Shown piece after piece: positions 17,441-26,112 of a stretch of 64,000 nucleotides of DNA. How positions within the stretch are numbered: the stretch's first letter is position 1; each line of letters opens with the position of its first letter. The stretch spans positions 1,922,001-1,986,000 of the forward strand of contig JACJXQ010000008.1 in the NCBI GenBank assembly GCA_020636495.1, given 5' to 3'. This stretch comes from Chitinophagales bacterium (GTDB lineage Bacteria; Bacteroidota; Bacteroidia; Chitinophagales; Chitinophagaceae). Below the pieces are notes generated by a model. The model was given only the letters and a program-made list of their open reading frames with translations. It ran no database searches and was not told the DNA's origin. A program made the translations under genes and the position numbers.

Positions 17441-17959
17441 ATGAGATATGTATACCTCATAGCATTAATGCTCCTTACAGGTTTTGTAACATTCTCGCAC
17501 GACGGGTATAAGAAGCATGATGACGATGACCCTGAAGATAGCGGCGATAAGAATAATTATATAGAGGTGGACCTGCAGTCATCTATTAACTTCACGGTCA
17601 GCCAACCATCGCACTTTGAAAATAAACAAACTGTTTCCAATGCCATTAAACTGAAATTCAAGAGTAAAAGCAGTGACTGTACTGTGTACGCCAAGGCATC
17701 TAACTATAGTACACCCAGCGGGGCCAACCAGAATACAATACCGATAGAACTCGAAATGAGAAGTAATAATGCTAAGAAACTTAAAAATGTTGTATCAGGG
17801 CCATTACAGCTAACTTTGTATGATCAGTTACTTTTTCAGCAGTCAAAAGATAATAGCACTAACAATTTCTTTTATGACGTGAGCCTTTTGCCATTGGGTT
17901 ATGATTACCCGGAAGGGCAATATAATTTTACTATATTATTTACAATGACACAGCCTTGA
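17441..17959 (+). CDS. Secreted beta-sandwich subunit-like protein (cluster member 2)
   Basis: 172 residues with an N-terminal signal (MRYVYLIALMLLTGFVTFSHD), then a very acidic stretch (HDDDDPEDSGDK). The domain contains strands INFTVSQPSHFENKQTVS and a final YPEGQYNFTILFTMTQP, matching the C-terminal pattern of the proteins at 15814 and 17956. Unlike those it lacks the DYxxG motif and has an acidic N-terminal tail. Its stop codon overlaps the TTG start of the next gene, so both are probably translated from one mRNA. Confidence 0.75.
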   Translation: MRYVYLIALMLLTGFVTFSHDGYKKHDDDDPEDSGDKNNYIEVDLQSSINFTVSQPSHFENKQTVSNAIKLKFKSKSSDCTVYAKASNYSTPSGANQNTIPIELEMRSNNAKKLKNVVSGPLQLTLYDQLLFQQSKDNSTNNFFYDVSLLPLGYDYPEGQYNFTILFTMTQP

Positions 17960-18450
17960 GGTATTTATTATTAACCATATTACTCCTGGCAGGTAGCCAA
18001 ACCTATATAAAAGCACAGACCAACGGTTCGGTTTCGGGCAATTTTATTGTGTATTCAATACAATCCATTACCGTTACCAGTCTGAGTGGTGTTATATCGT
18101 TCAGTACCCCGAATGACTATTTCAATGGTGTTGTGACCAATAACTATGCAAATATCAAGGTAAAAAGCAATACTAACTGGATCGTGTCATTTGCGGCGCA
18201 AAGTGCAAATTTCACGCCACTCAGCAAGAGCGGGAGTACAGATATGCCGTCGGGAGTGATGGGGATACGCATCAACGGTCATAGTAATTTCAAAACATTG
18301 AGTACAACCAGCCAACAACTCAGGAGCGGGCAAAAAGGAAGCGGCACCAACAAGCATGATTTCAATATCGATGTGAGTTTCAACCCCGGATTCGGATATA
18401 ATGGGGGAGTATATAGTATGGGAATAGTGTACACCCTGACCAAGCAGTAA
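17956..18450 (+). CDS. Secreted beta-sandwich subunit-like protein (cluster member 3), TTG start
   Basis: 164 residues starting at a TTG that overlaps the previous gene's stop as TTGA. The first residues (MRYLLLTILLLAGSQTYIKAQ) are a good signal peptide, so the unusual start is supported. The mature domain has IQSITVTSLSGVISF, NDYFNGVVTN, SNTNWIVSF and a final GGVYSMGIVYTLTKQ, closely following cluster member 1. I know of no named function; a pilin-like or WxL-like surface subunit is the best structural analogy. Confidence 0.76.
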   Translation: MRYLLLTILLLAGSQTYIKAQTNGSVSGNFIVYSIQSITVTSLSGVISFSTPNDYFNGVVTNNYANIKVKSNTNWIVSFAAQSANFTPLSKSGSTDMPSGVMGIRINGHSNFKTLSTTSQQLRSGQKGSGTNKHDFNIDVSFNPGFGYNGGVYSMGIVYTLTKQ

Positions 18451-18530
18451 GAGAATTCACCTGCTAAATCCCCCTGCACATTAAGGAATAATAAACTATT
18501 TTTAGAGTTCTTAAAAACAGCAACTGTATA

Positions 18531-21374
18531 ATGAAACGTTTTTTTATTGCCCTGGTGGCGGCATGTATTTTGTATGCGCCCAATGTACAGGCGAAAGCAA
18601 AACTGGTTGAGACCGTTACAAAGAAAGGTGACGAACTGGTAATACCTTATAAAAGGTTTGTATTGGATAACGGGCTGACCGTTATTGTGCACGAGGACCA
18701 CTCTGACCCTATAGTGCATGTAGATGTAACCTACCACGTAGGTTCTGCAAGAGAGGAAATAGGTAAATCAGGCTTTGCTCACTTCTTTGAGCATATGATG
18801 TTCCAGGGGTCGGACAATGTGGCTGATGAGCAGCATTTTAAGATCATTACTGAGGCCGGAGGTACACTGAACGGAACGACAAATCAGGACAGGACCAACT
18901 ATTTTGAAACTGTACCCAGTAACCAGCTGGAGAAAATGTTATGGCTGGAAGCTGACCGTATGGGCTTTTTGCTGGATGCCGTTACCCAGCAGAAGTTTGA
19001 AGTGCAACGCGCTACTGTAAAGAATGAAAGGGGACAGAGGTACGATAACGTTCCGTACGGGTTGTTACGTGAATATGCTTCTAAAAACCTTTATCCCTAT
19101 GGGCACCCGTATTCATGGCTGACCATAGGATATATAGAAGACCTTAACAGGGTGAACGTACAGGACCTGAAAAACTTCTTTTTGCGCTGGTACGGACCAA
19201 ATAACGCAGTTCTTACCGTTGGAGGAGACGTAAATACGGACGAAGTGCTGAAGATGGTTCAGCAATACTTTGCTTCTATACCACGTGGGCCGGAAGTTAG
19301 CAAGACAATATTACCGGCGGTGCAACTTGAAAAGAACAGGTATGTATCTATGGTTGACAACTATGCCAAACGCCCGTTGTTGTATATTACTTACCCCGGT
19401 GTTCCGAATTACCATCCTGATGAAGCGCCGCTGGATTGCCTGGCGGAAATATTGGGGCAAGGTAAAAACTCGATCTTTTATAAAAATATGGTAAAGAGCC
19501 AGAAGGCATTAAGTGCAAGTGTTTCTAACCCGTGTAGTGAACTGGCAGGAGACCTGGCAATTTCTGTTTTGCCATTTCCCGGAAATTCATTGGCAGATTG
19601 CGAAAAAATAGTGGACGCTTCACTTAAAGAATTTGAAGAGCGTGGTGTGACTGATGAGGATATTGAAAAATTCAGAAATTCAATGGAGGCTTCACTCATC
19701 AATCGTCTTGAAAGTGTATCAGGCAAAGTGTCTACACTTGCCGCATTTTACACCTTTACAGGAGATGCCAACCGCATTGGTAAAGAGCTGGCAAGGTATA
19801 AAAGTGTGACTAAGGAAGATGTAATGCGTGTTTATAACAAGTATGTAAAAGGTAAGAACAGGCTGGTGGTGAGCGTAGTGACAAAGGCTGATGAGCAAGA
19901 TATAGCAGCTCCGGATAATTATATAGTTTCTGAAAAAGGTTATAAAGCTCCGGACTATGGTTACAGCGGACTGAAATACAACAAAGCCAAAGATAATTTT
20001 GACAGGAGCAGGATACCCATGAGCGGTCCTAATCCTGTAGTAAACGTTCCTGATTTCTGGACCGCTGAGTTGCCCGGAAAAATAAATGTGATCGGTACGC
20101 AAACAAGTGAAATACCTGTTGTTACCTATTTGCTTGAATTTAAAGGCGGGCATATGCTGGAAGCTAACGATATGAACAAAGTTGGTTTGGCAGATCTGTT
20201 TACAGATATGATGAACGAAGACTCGAAGAATTATACGGCTGAACAAATGAGTGTTGAGCTGGATAAATTGGGAAGCAGCATTCGTTTCAGCACATCATTA
20301 GACGGTGTAAATGTAACGGTAAGGACACTGCGTAAGAATGCAGACAAGACAATGAAGTTGCTGGAAGAGAAGATATTGAACCCAAAATTTGAACAGAATA
20401 CATTTGACAGGAATAAAAAGCGCAACATAGAAAACCTGAAAAATGCAAAAGTTCGCCCTACCTATGTTGCCGGTACCGTTTTTGATAAGATCCTGTACAC
20501 TGATAAGAATATCCTTGGATGGCCGGCCAGTGGTACGGTTGAGACCTTAGAAAACATAGAGTTGGCAGACGTAGAAAATTATTACAAGAGTTATTTTTCA
20601 AGAAATGAAGCAAAAGTCGTTGTTGTTGGTGATATAAAGCAAGACGAAGCAATTAAGCAACTGGGCTTTTTACAGAAACTGCCTGATAACAAAGTTGAAT
20701 TACCTACGTTACCAAAGACACCGGCAGTTACCAAAGCGAAATTATATTTTGTGAATATACCCGGTGCGGCACAGACCGAGTTCAGGATAGGAGCTGTAAA
20801 CGATATGCGTTATGATCCCCTGGGCGATTATTACAAAAGTTATATCATGAACTATCCATTAGGGGGCGCATTCAATTGTCGTCTTAACCTGCATCTTCGT
20901 GAAGATAAAGGGTGGACCTATGGTGCAAGGGCCGGTTATTCCGCCAATAAGTACACAGGTGAATATACATTTGGTGCGGGTATAAAAGCAGATGCTACCG
21001 ACAGCGCCATGAGGGATATAATGAGAATAGTTAATGATTATAAATCGGGCGGCATGACAGCTGATGAACTTGCATTTACCAAGAATTCTATAGGGCAGAG
21101 CGATGCGAGGAATTATGAGTCCGGTTTCCAGAAAGCAGGATTTTTGTCTCGTATATTAGATTATCATTTGCCTGCAGATTATCCTAAACAACAGAATGAT
21201 ATGCTGGCTAAAATGACACTGGATGAGGTAAATGGGGTCAACCAACAGAAGTTGCCACCCATGAACCAAATGAATGTATTGCTGGTAGGTGATAAAGCTA
21301 AGGTATGGGATAGTCTTCAAAACCTGGGTTATGAGGTTGTGGAACTGGATGCCGATGGCAATCCTGTGCAATAA
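18531..21374 (+). CDS. M16 zinc metalloprotease, two-domain (pitrilysin/insulinase family)
   Basis: 947 residues with a signal peptide ending VQAK. The N-terminal M16 domain carries the inverted zinc motif HFFEH (in GFAHFFEHMMFQGS, near residue 85) and a downstream Glu in the ENERG-like segment KNERGQRYDNVPYG. The C-terminal half repeats the fold without the zinc ligands, the usual pseudo-active arrangement, and has the R/Y pair near REDKGWTYGARAGY. It probably degrades peptides in the periplasm or at the outer membrane. A strong terminator follows. Confidence 0.94.
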   Translation: MKRFFIALVAACILYAPNVQAKAKLVETVTKKGDELVIPYKRFVLDNGLTVIVHEDHSDPIVHVDVTYHVGSAREEIGKSGFAHFFEHMMFQGSDNVADEQHFKIITEAGGTLNGTTNQDRTNYFETVPSNQLEKMLWLEADRMGFLLDAVTQQKFEVQRATVKNERGQRYDNVPYGLLREYASKNLYPYGHPYSWLTIGYIEDLNRVNVQDLKNFFLRWYGPNNAVLTVGGDVNTDEVLKMVQQYFASIPRGPEVSKTILPAVQLEKNRYVSMVDNYAKRPLLYITYPGVPNYHPDEAPLDCLAEILGQGKNSIFYKNMVKSQKALSASVSNPCSELAGDLAISVLPFPGNSLADCEKIVDASLKEFEERGVTDEDIEKFRNSMEASLINRLESVSGKVSTLAAFYTFTGDANRIGKELARYKSVTKEDVMRVYNKYVKGKNRLVVSVVTKADEQDIAAPDNYIVSEKGYKAPDYGYSGLKYNKAKDNFDRSRIPMSGPNPVVNVPDFWTAELPGKINVIGTQTSEIPVVTYLLEFKGGHMLEANDMNKVGLADLFTDMMNEDSKNYTAEQMSVELDKLGSSIRFSTSLDGVNVTVRTLRKNADKTMKLLEEKILNPKFEQNTFDRNKKRNIENLKNAKVRPTYVAGTVFDKILYTDKNILGWPASGTVETLENIELADVENYYKSYFSRNEAKVVVVGDIKQDEAIKQLGFLQKLPDNKVELPTLPKTPAVTKAKLYFVNIPGAAQTEFRIGAVNDMRYDPLGDYYKSYIMNYPLGGAFNCRLNLHLREDKGWTYGARAGYSANKYTGEYTFGAGIKADATDSAMRDIMRIVNDYKSGGMTADELAFTKNSIGQSDARNYESGFQKAGFLSRILDYHLPADYPKQQNDMLAKMTLDEVNGVNQQKLPPMNQMNVLLVGDKAKVWDSLQNLGYEVVELDADGNPVQ

Positions 21375-21397
21375 TAAAATATAATATATTTGAGCTT

Positions 21398-21424
21398 GAA
21401 GCCGCCTGTATGGCGGCTTCTTTA
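21398..21424 (+). terminator. Rho-independent terminator after the M16 protease gene
   Basis: A perfect 9 bp stem GAAGCCGCC / GGCGGCTTC (21398-21406, 21412-21420) with a five-base loop, followed by TTTATG. Confidence 0.75.
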
Positions 21425-21474
21425 TGTATTAATTTTTCAGAAAGCGTTAACTAATGAAATTAAAAGTTAACACC

Positions 21475-21482
21475 TATATTTG
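21475..21482 (+). promoter_or_regulatory. TAnnTTTG promoter box for the RfbH/ColD-like gene
   Basis: Exact TATATTTG, 18 bases before the ATG at 21500. Confidence 0.6.
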
Positions 21483-21499
21483 CTACCTAACATTGATAT

Positions 21500-22705
21500 A
21501 TGCTACAAACAGATTACATACACGTACCCTACGGTAAGACCGTTCATGGAGAAGAAGAAATAGAAGCAGTAGTAAATGTGCTGCGTACCTCCACCCAGAT
21601 GGGAAAAAACGTACGCGAACTGGAAGAAAAGATAGCAGCCTTATATAATAAAGAGTATGGTTTGATGGTGAACAGCGGTTCATCTGCATTGTACCTGGCA
21701 GCCGATCTGCTGAATTATGATAAAGGTGCTGAGATAATTACACCGGCTCTTACTTTTTCTACCACTGTAGCCCCACAGCTTAAGAAAGGCTGGGTGCCGG
21801 CGTTTGTTGATGTGGAAGAAGGTACTTACAATATTGATGTGAATAAGGTAAAAGAAATGATCACGTCGAAAACGAGAGCTATGATCATACCTAACCTGAT
21901 AGGCAACCTGCCGGACTGGGAAGCGTTGAGGGAGATAGCAGACGATCATGACTTGTTTGTGCTGGAGGATTCGGCTGATACTCTGGGTGCTGAGATAGGT
22001 GGTGCGTCTTCGGGCCGTTTTACCGATATGAGCACTACCAGTTTCTATGGTTCACACATTATTAATTGTGCCGGTAATGGTGGCATGCTGTGTGTGAATT
22101 CTGAAGCGTTTTATAACCGTGGCAGACTGCTACGCAGTTGGGGCCGGAGTTCATCATTGTTTGTTGAATCAGAGAAGATAGAGAACCGTTTCAATGTTGA
22201 ACTGGAGGGAATTCCTTACGATGCAAAATTTGTATTTGAGGAACCCGGATATAATATAGAAGGCTCTGAAATGGGTGCTGCGTTTGGGCTGGTACAATTG
22301 GGTAAGCTGGCACAGAATATAGATGCACGTACTGCTAATTATAATAATCTGCGTTCGTTCTTTGAGCAATATGAGGAATATTTCGTGTTGCCAAAACAAT
22401 TACCAGATTCAAGAACAGGCTGGCTTGCCATGGCCCTGACCATTAGGGATACAGCACCTTTCATCCGCCAGGACCTGCAGATATTCCTTGAGAAACGTAA
22501 TATACAGACACGAACTGTTTTCACCGGAAATATCCTCCGTCAGCCGGGCTTCAAGAACCAGCCGCACAAAGCTGCTTCTGGTGGCTACCCTGAAGCTGAT
22601 AAAGTGATGCGCGGTGGTATGTTGCTGGCTTGTCATCACGGGTTGAATAACGAACAGATAGCGCATATCAAAGAAAGCATAACAGAGTTTATGAAAGGAG
22701 TGTAA
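21500..22705 (+). CDS. DegT/DnrJ/EryC1-family PLP enzyme, RfbH/ColD-like (His at Lys position)
   Basis: 401 residues of the sugar aminotransferase fold. The PLP-binding VNSGSSALYLA and the Asp in LEDSADTLGAE are present. At the Schiff-base lysine position the sequence is FYGSHI, so His186 replaces Lys. That is the hallmark of the 3-dehydrases RfbH/E1 (CDP-4-keto-6-deoxyglucose) and ColD (GDP-4-keto-6-deoxymannose, His188). IGNL, TYNID and WGRS also match the E1 pattern. The four Cys that bind the [2Fe-2S] cluster of E1 are absent; the equivalent segment WGRSSSLFVESEKIENRF has none. A ColD-like iron-independent deoxygenation therefore fits best. It is not in an obvious sugar cluster here. Confidence 0.88.
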   Translation: MLQTDYIHVPYGKTVHGEEEIEAVVNVLRTSTQMGKNVRELEEKIAALYNKEYGLMVNSGSSALYLAADLLNYDKGAEIITPALTFSTTVAPQLKKGWVPAFVDVEEGTYNIDVNKVKEMITSKTRAMIIPNLIGNLPDWEALREIADDHDLFVLEDSADTLGAEIGGASSGRFTDMSTTSFYGSHIINCAGNGGMLCVNSEAFYNRGRLLRSWGRSSSLFVESEKIENRFNVELEGIPYDAKFVFEEPGYNIEGSEMGAAFGLVQLGKLAQNIDARTANYNNLRSFFEQYEEYFVLPKQLPDSRTGWLAMALTIRDTAPFIRQDLQIFLEKRNIQTRTVFTGNILRQPGFKNQPHKAASGGYPEADKVMRGGMLLACHHGLNNEQIAHIKESITEFMKGV

Positions 22706-22709
22706 GTGA

Positions 22710-23009
22710 ATGGATATATTATTAAGTATTTTTTGCTCGTGGCGTAATGGCCAACTGGCAAAGCAAAAGGGCGTAAGTGTGGCTAAGTGGGTCACATTGA
22801 CCTTCCTGGCGTACTTTGGCTTTTATCTAATTGGAGGTACAACGCTATTGGGTATCATGTATAATGGCCCATATACGCAGAGCGATATTTTCATGTTTAT
22901 GCAGAGCCATCCACTGCTGGTTGTTACTATTATGTTCTTCGGCCTTGGTGGCTACCTGCTGGTAAGGCGAATACTTGAACAGATGCCTGATAGTCAAAGA
23001 GAGGAATAG
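22710..23009 (+). CDS. Small two-TM membrane protein, hypothetical
   Basis: 99 residues, 4 bases after the RfbH/ColD-like gene on the same strand, so probably one transcript. Two hydrophobic segments (about residues 28-50 and 68-87) flank a short loop; the N-terminus begins MDILLSIFCSWRNGQLAKQKG. No recognised family or catalytic residues. Confidence 0.7.
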   Translation: MDILLSIFCSWRNGQLAKQKGVSVAKWVTLTFLAYFGFYLIGGTTLLGIMYNGPYTQSDIFMFMQSHPLLVVTIMFFGLGGYLLVRRILEQMPDSQREE

Positions 23010-23026
23010 CCCGTTTGCTAAAGTTA

Positions 23027-23923
23027 TCAGCGGGTTGCGGACCATTTGGCACGTATCCGGTTCAGCTCCTCCTTCTGTTTCTGTAGTTGCTGTTTTTGTT
23101 CTTCAAGTTGTTGCTGCTGCACCTGCAATTGTTGCATCGTTTCGGTTTGGGCAACAGTATCGGGTTGTACATCATCAGCTTCCTCAGGCCTGGCTTCCGG
23201 AGCAGCCACTCCGGATACATTCTCATCACTTATATCCATGTCAGGTGCCGGTTTTGCCAGTGCTGCGGGGCGTGGGGGCGGTGCCGATGCATATGCCTCG
23301 TTATACCTATTTAAGGTGTTCTTTGCAGTATTCTTTACTGCGTTGTATTTGTCTTCAATGTAGCCAACATAGTTTCTTACCGAATCAACAACAGAAGAAA
23401 TACTACTGATACTTTCCTGGTTGGTTGTTACGATATTGCCAATAATATTGCTTGCGGCATTGATGTTCTCTTCTGTAGCATTTAATATTTCCAGTGCTTC
23501 TTGTTTTTCGCTGAATATGCTTTGTGCAGGAAATATCACATGATATAAGATGTCGCTTACAGAGGCTTGTGTTGTTGTTGCTGAACCAGCAGGTAAGGAT
23601 GGTTTTACATTATCGAGGAACTTATTGGTACCGGTCAAAGAGGTAAACAGCAATGCAATATTTATGGCAGAAGCTATTGTGTATTGCGGCAGAGACTCGT
23701 CTTTGGCTCTTTTGATAAAAACAAGTACATATAAAGCCGACAATACCAATATGAGTATGATCATTACCTGGTTAGAAATACCTTTCGTGGTAATATTAGC
23801 GGCGATGGCCAGTATTACGTTAAGAATAAATGTCAAGGACATTGTTGCCTTGCCAAAGTCGCGTGTTGCTTTTCTGTCAAAGAAACCGCTTTCTGCTGAC
23901 GAGTTTGATTCTGATGATGCCAT
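23027..23923 (-). CDS. Membrane protein with C-terminal coiled coil, hypothetical
   Basis: 298 residues. Three hydrophobic segments lie near residues 25-105. A soluble part follows, with an acidic/Pro stretch (PAALAKPAPDMDISDENVSG...), and the C-terminus is a Gln/Lys/Glu-rich coiled coil (about residues 255-295: QQLQVQQQQLEEQKQQLQKQKEELNRIRAKW). I recognise no domain. It is convergent with the gene at 22710, with only 17 bases between stop codons. Confidence 0.75.
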   Translation of the reverse strand: MASSESNSSAESGFFDRKATRDFGKATMSLTFILNVILAIAANITTKGISNQVMIILILVLSALYVLVFIKRAKDESLPQYTIASAINIALLFTSLTGTNKFLDNVKPSLPAGSATTTQASVSDILYHVIFPAQSIFSEKQEALEILNATEENINAASNIIGNIVTTNQESISSISSVVDSVRNYVGYIEDKYNAVKNTAKNTLNRYNEAYASAPPPRPAALAKPAPDMDISDENVSGVAAPEARPEEADDVQPDTVAQTETMQQLQVQQQQLEEQKQQLQKQKEELNRIRAKWSATR

Positions 23924-24017
23924 GATATTTATGTTTTATCCCTATTTAATAGAACATAAATATATTATTTATCTGATATAATGTAAATACCCGGTGCAAT
24001 GAAAACAAGAACAGACC

Positions 24018-24755
24018 TTACCAGCCTAATGTGTCTTTGAGTTTCTCCATACCCGTTTTGCTGACGGGTACTTTTACTCCGGATTGCAGCAGTGCGATAT
24101 GGCTACCTTTTTCATAGGGTTCAATACGTATCAACTGGCTTACAGGAACAATATATGACCTGTGTACGCGAATGAATGCTTCGGTGTCAAAGCTGTTCTC
24201 AATCCTGGTAAGCGTACTCTTTTTCAGGAAATGGCCTTCTTTGGTGAATATTTTGATGTAGTCATCATTTGCCTCAATATACAGAATGTCTGATGCAGGG
24301 ATAATACGTATCACGCCGTTGTCTTTTACAACTATCCTGTTCTGATAACCTTCGTATACCTGTTCTTCAGCAAGATTGCCCAGGTTGTTTTCACGTACAT
24401 AACCTGCCTGTGAAATAAATTTTTCAATGGCTTTTTCAAAACGTTCTTTGGTAACAGGTTTCAATAAATAGTCAACTGCATGTGTTTCAAAAGCTTTCAT
24501 GGCATACTCGTCAAATGCGGTACAGAAAATTACAGATGGGGCTTCATCCAGCAACTCCAGCATTTCAAATCCATTCAGACGGGGCATTTGTACATCCAGG
24601 AATAACAGGTTGGGCTGATGTTGCTGGATAGCTTTGAAGCCTTCAAAACCGTCACCACATTCTGCAACTACTTCGAATTGGTTGTTGTCTTTCAACATGC
24701 TTTTGAGTAGTTGCCTGGCCAATGGTTCGTCATCAATGAGTATTACCTTAAACAT
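24018..24755 (-). CDS. LytTR-family response regulator
   Basis: 245 residues. The receiver domain (about 1-120) has the acidic pair in LIDDEPLARQ, the phosphoacceptor Asp in LLFLDVQMPRLNG and the K in YLLKPVTKERF. The C-terminal LytTR DNA-binding domain (about 145-243) has ILYIEANDDYIKIFTKEG and RVHRSYIVPVSQL. It should regulate cell-envelope or stress genes on receiving phosphate from the kinase encoded directly upstream. Its first 8 bases overlap the kinase gene's end, a typical coupled pair. Confidence 0.96.
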   Translation of the reverse strand: MFKVILIDDEPLARQLLKSMLKDNNQFEVVAECGDGFEGFKAIQQHQPNLLFLDVQMPRLNGFEMLELLDEAPSVIFCTAFDEYAMKAFETHAVDYLLKPVTKERFEKAIEKFISQAGYVRENNLGNLAEEQVYEGYQNRIVVKDNGVIRIIPASDILYIEANDDYIKIFTKEGHFLKKSTLTRIENSFDTEAFIRVHRSYIVPVSQLIRIEPYEKGSHIALLQSGVKVPVSKTGMEKLKDTLGW

Positions 24756-25785
24756 TGTCTTGTGGTATTTTTAGCGTAGTGGTGAAAATTTGTCCGTCTT
24801 TGGAGGTTTCCAGCAGGTCGGCACGTGCATATAGCAAATATAACCTACGCTGTACCCCTGCCAGTCCAAAACCTGTTCCTTTGGGCGAATTGTTGGTCTG
24901 TGCGTCGTATGGATTGGAGATAGTGAATATCAACAACCCGTTCTTAGCTTTTATATCTATAGCAATAGTTACACTACCTGTATTGCCATACAGTCCGAAT
25001 TTTATAGCATTTTCCAGCAGCGGTTGTAACAGGAATGGGGCTATTGTTCCTTTGATATCATTCTGCTGGTTGAATGTCACATTCAAGCGGTCTCCGAAAC
25101 GAACGGACTCAATGGCGAGGTAATTGCGCAGGTAGTCTAATTCATCCTGTACAGGAATTTTTTCTTTCGCCTCTCTTTGAACCGAGTTGCGCAGGAAATC
25201 TGATAATTTACCTACCATTTCCTGGGCTTTGGCGGGCTCTATTATCGTTAATGCATTGATCGAGTTCAGGCTGTTGTATAAGAAATGTGGTTGCAATTGC
25301 TGGCGTAATTTGAATAACTCAGCTTCCTTGTGCAATGCAGAACTGTCTGCCTGTTGTTTGAACTTCTGTTCCTGGGTGGTAATACTTTTATTTAGTGCAA
25401 AAAAAGTAGCTATCCAACTAAAGAGCAGCCAATAGATGACATAACGTACCGGCCCTGAACTGTCCAGGAAATGGCTGTAATAGCTGTCGCCGGTATCCAG
25501 CCACCACCTGATAGTTATTGTGCTGAGGTATACGGTGCAAAAGCCAAGGAATACAGCCACGAATAGACTATATAAGGTAACTCCGACTCGCGTAGGGTAT
25601 ACCTTAACTGACTGGGCAATACCCCAGAATGCCAGTAACATGTATATAGCAGAGATAGTGCTGTCTGTCAGCGCTGTATAGGTGTCTATATTGTAGATGA
25701 AATGCAGGAATATAAAGTGGCCTGCCGCTATCGAAAATGCTGATAGCGGCAAAAACCACGTTATATTTTTATTGGATAAAGGCAA
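24748..25785 (-). CDS. Sensor histidine kinase, LytS-type
   Basis: 345 residues. Four hydrophobic segments in the N-terminal 150 residues form the membrane sensor. The phosphoacceptor region reads QLQPHFLYNSLNSIN (His_kinase domain of LytS/YehU proteins), and the ATPase domain has LLENAIKFGLYG and the GTGFGLAGVQRRL loop. It phosphorylates the LytTR regulator encoded downstream. It is in an operon with the LiaF-like and DUF4288 genes upstream, whose products may tune its signal. Confidence 0.95.
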   Translation of the reverse strand: MPLSNKNITWFLPLSAFSIAAGHFIFLHFIYNIDTYTALTDSTISAIYMLLAFWGIAQSVKVYPTRVGVTLYSLFVAVFLGFCTVYLSTITIRWWLDTGDSYYSHFLDSSGPVRYVIYWLLFSWIATFFALNKSITTQEQKFKQQADSSALHKEAELFKLRQQLQPHFLYNSLNSINALTIIEPAKAQEMVGKLSDFLRNSVQREAKEKIPVQDELDYLRNYLAIESVRFGDRLNVTFNQQNDIKGTIAPFLLQPLLENAIKFGLYGNTGSVTIAIDIKAKNGLLIFTISNPYDAQTNNSPKGTGFGLAGVQRRLYLLYARADLLETSKDGQIFTTTLKIPQDNV

Positions 25786-25797
25786 TGACCTGGCTTT

Positions 25798-26103
25798 TTA
25801 TACGGCTTCCAGTTTCCAGACTGGGGACGCTATGGCTGTAACGTCAATAACTTTTGACGACAGAAGAGAGCCGTGTCCCAGTTGTAATTCCCTGATGTCC
25901 TTTATAGCTATCAGTTCCCAGCTGATAGTACGACCATGCCTGTCGACCATAATAGATGACTCATTCATGCCAACGGTCTTTGCCTCTTCTATTGCACGCT
26001 CCTCATCTTCTGCAAACACCAGTCTCCATTGTTCATCATATTGCCCGGTAAATACACCGTCGCATTTGATTGAGTAGATGATCTGTGATGCGAATGTTTT
26101 CAT
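25798..26103 (-). CDS. DUF4288-like small protein
   Basis: 101 residues with EEQWRLVFAEDEERAIEEAKTVG-like segments (here DEQWRLVFAEDEERAIEEAK) and SWELIAIKDIREL, matching my memory of the DUF4288 fold (a small alpha/beta domain). No catalytic residues or signal. It lies 9 bases after the LiaF-like gene and 12 bases before the kinase gene, so it is almost certainly in the same operon. Its role is unknown. Confidence 0.75.
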   Translation of the reverse strand: MKTFASQIIYSIKCDGVFTGQYDEQWRLVFAEDEERAIEEAKTVGMNESSIMVDRHGRTISWELIAIKDIRELQLGHGSLLSSKVIDVTAIASPVWKLEAV

Positions 26104-26112
26104 AAAGTAGTA

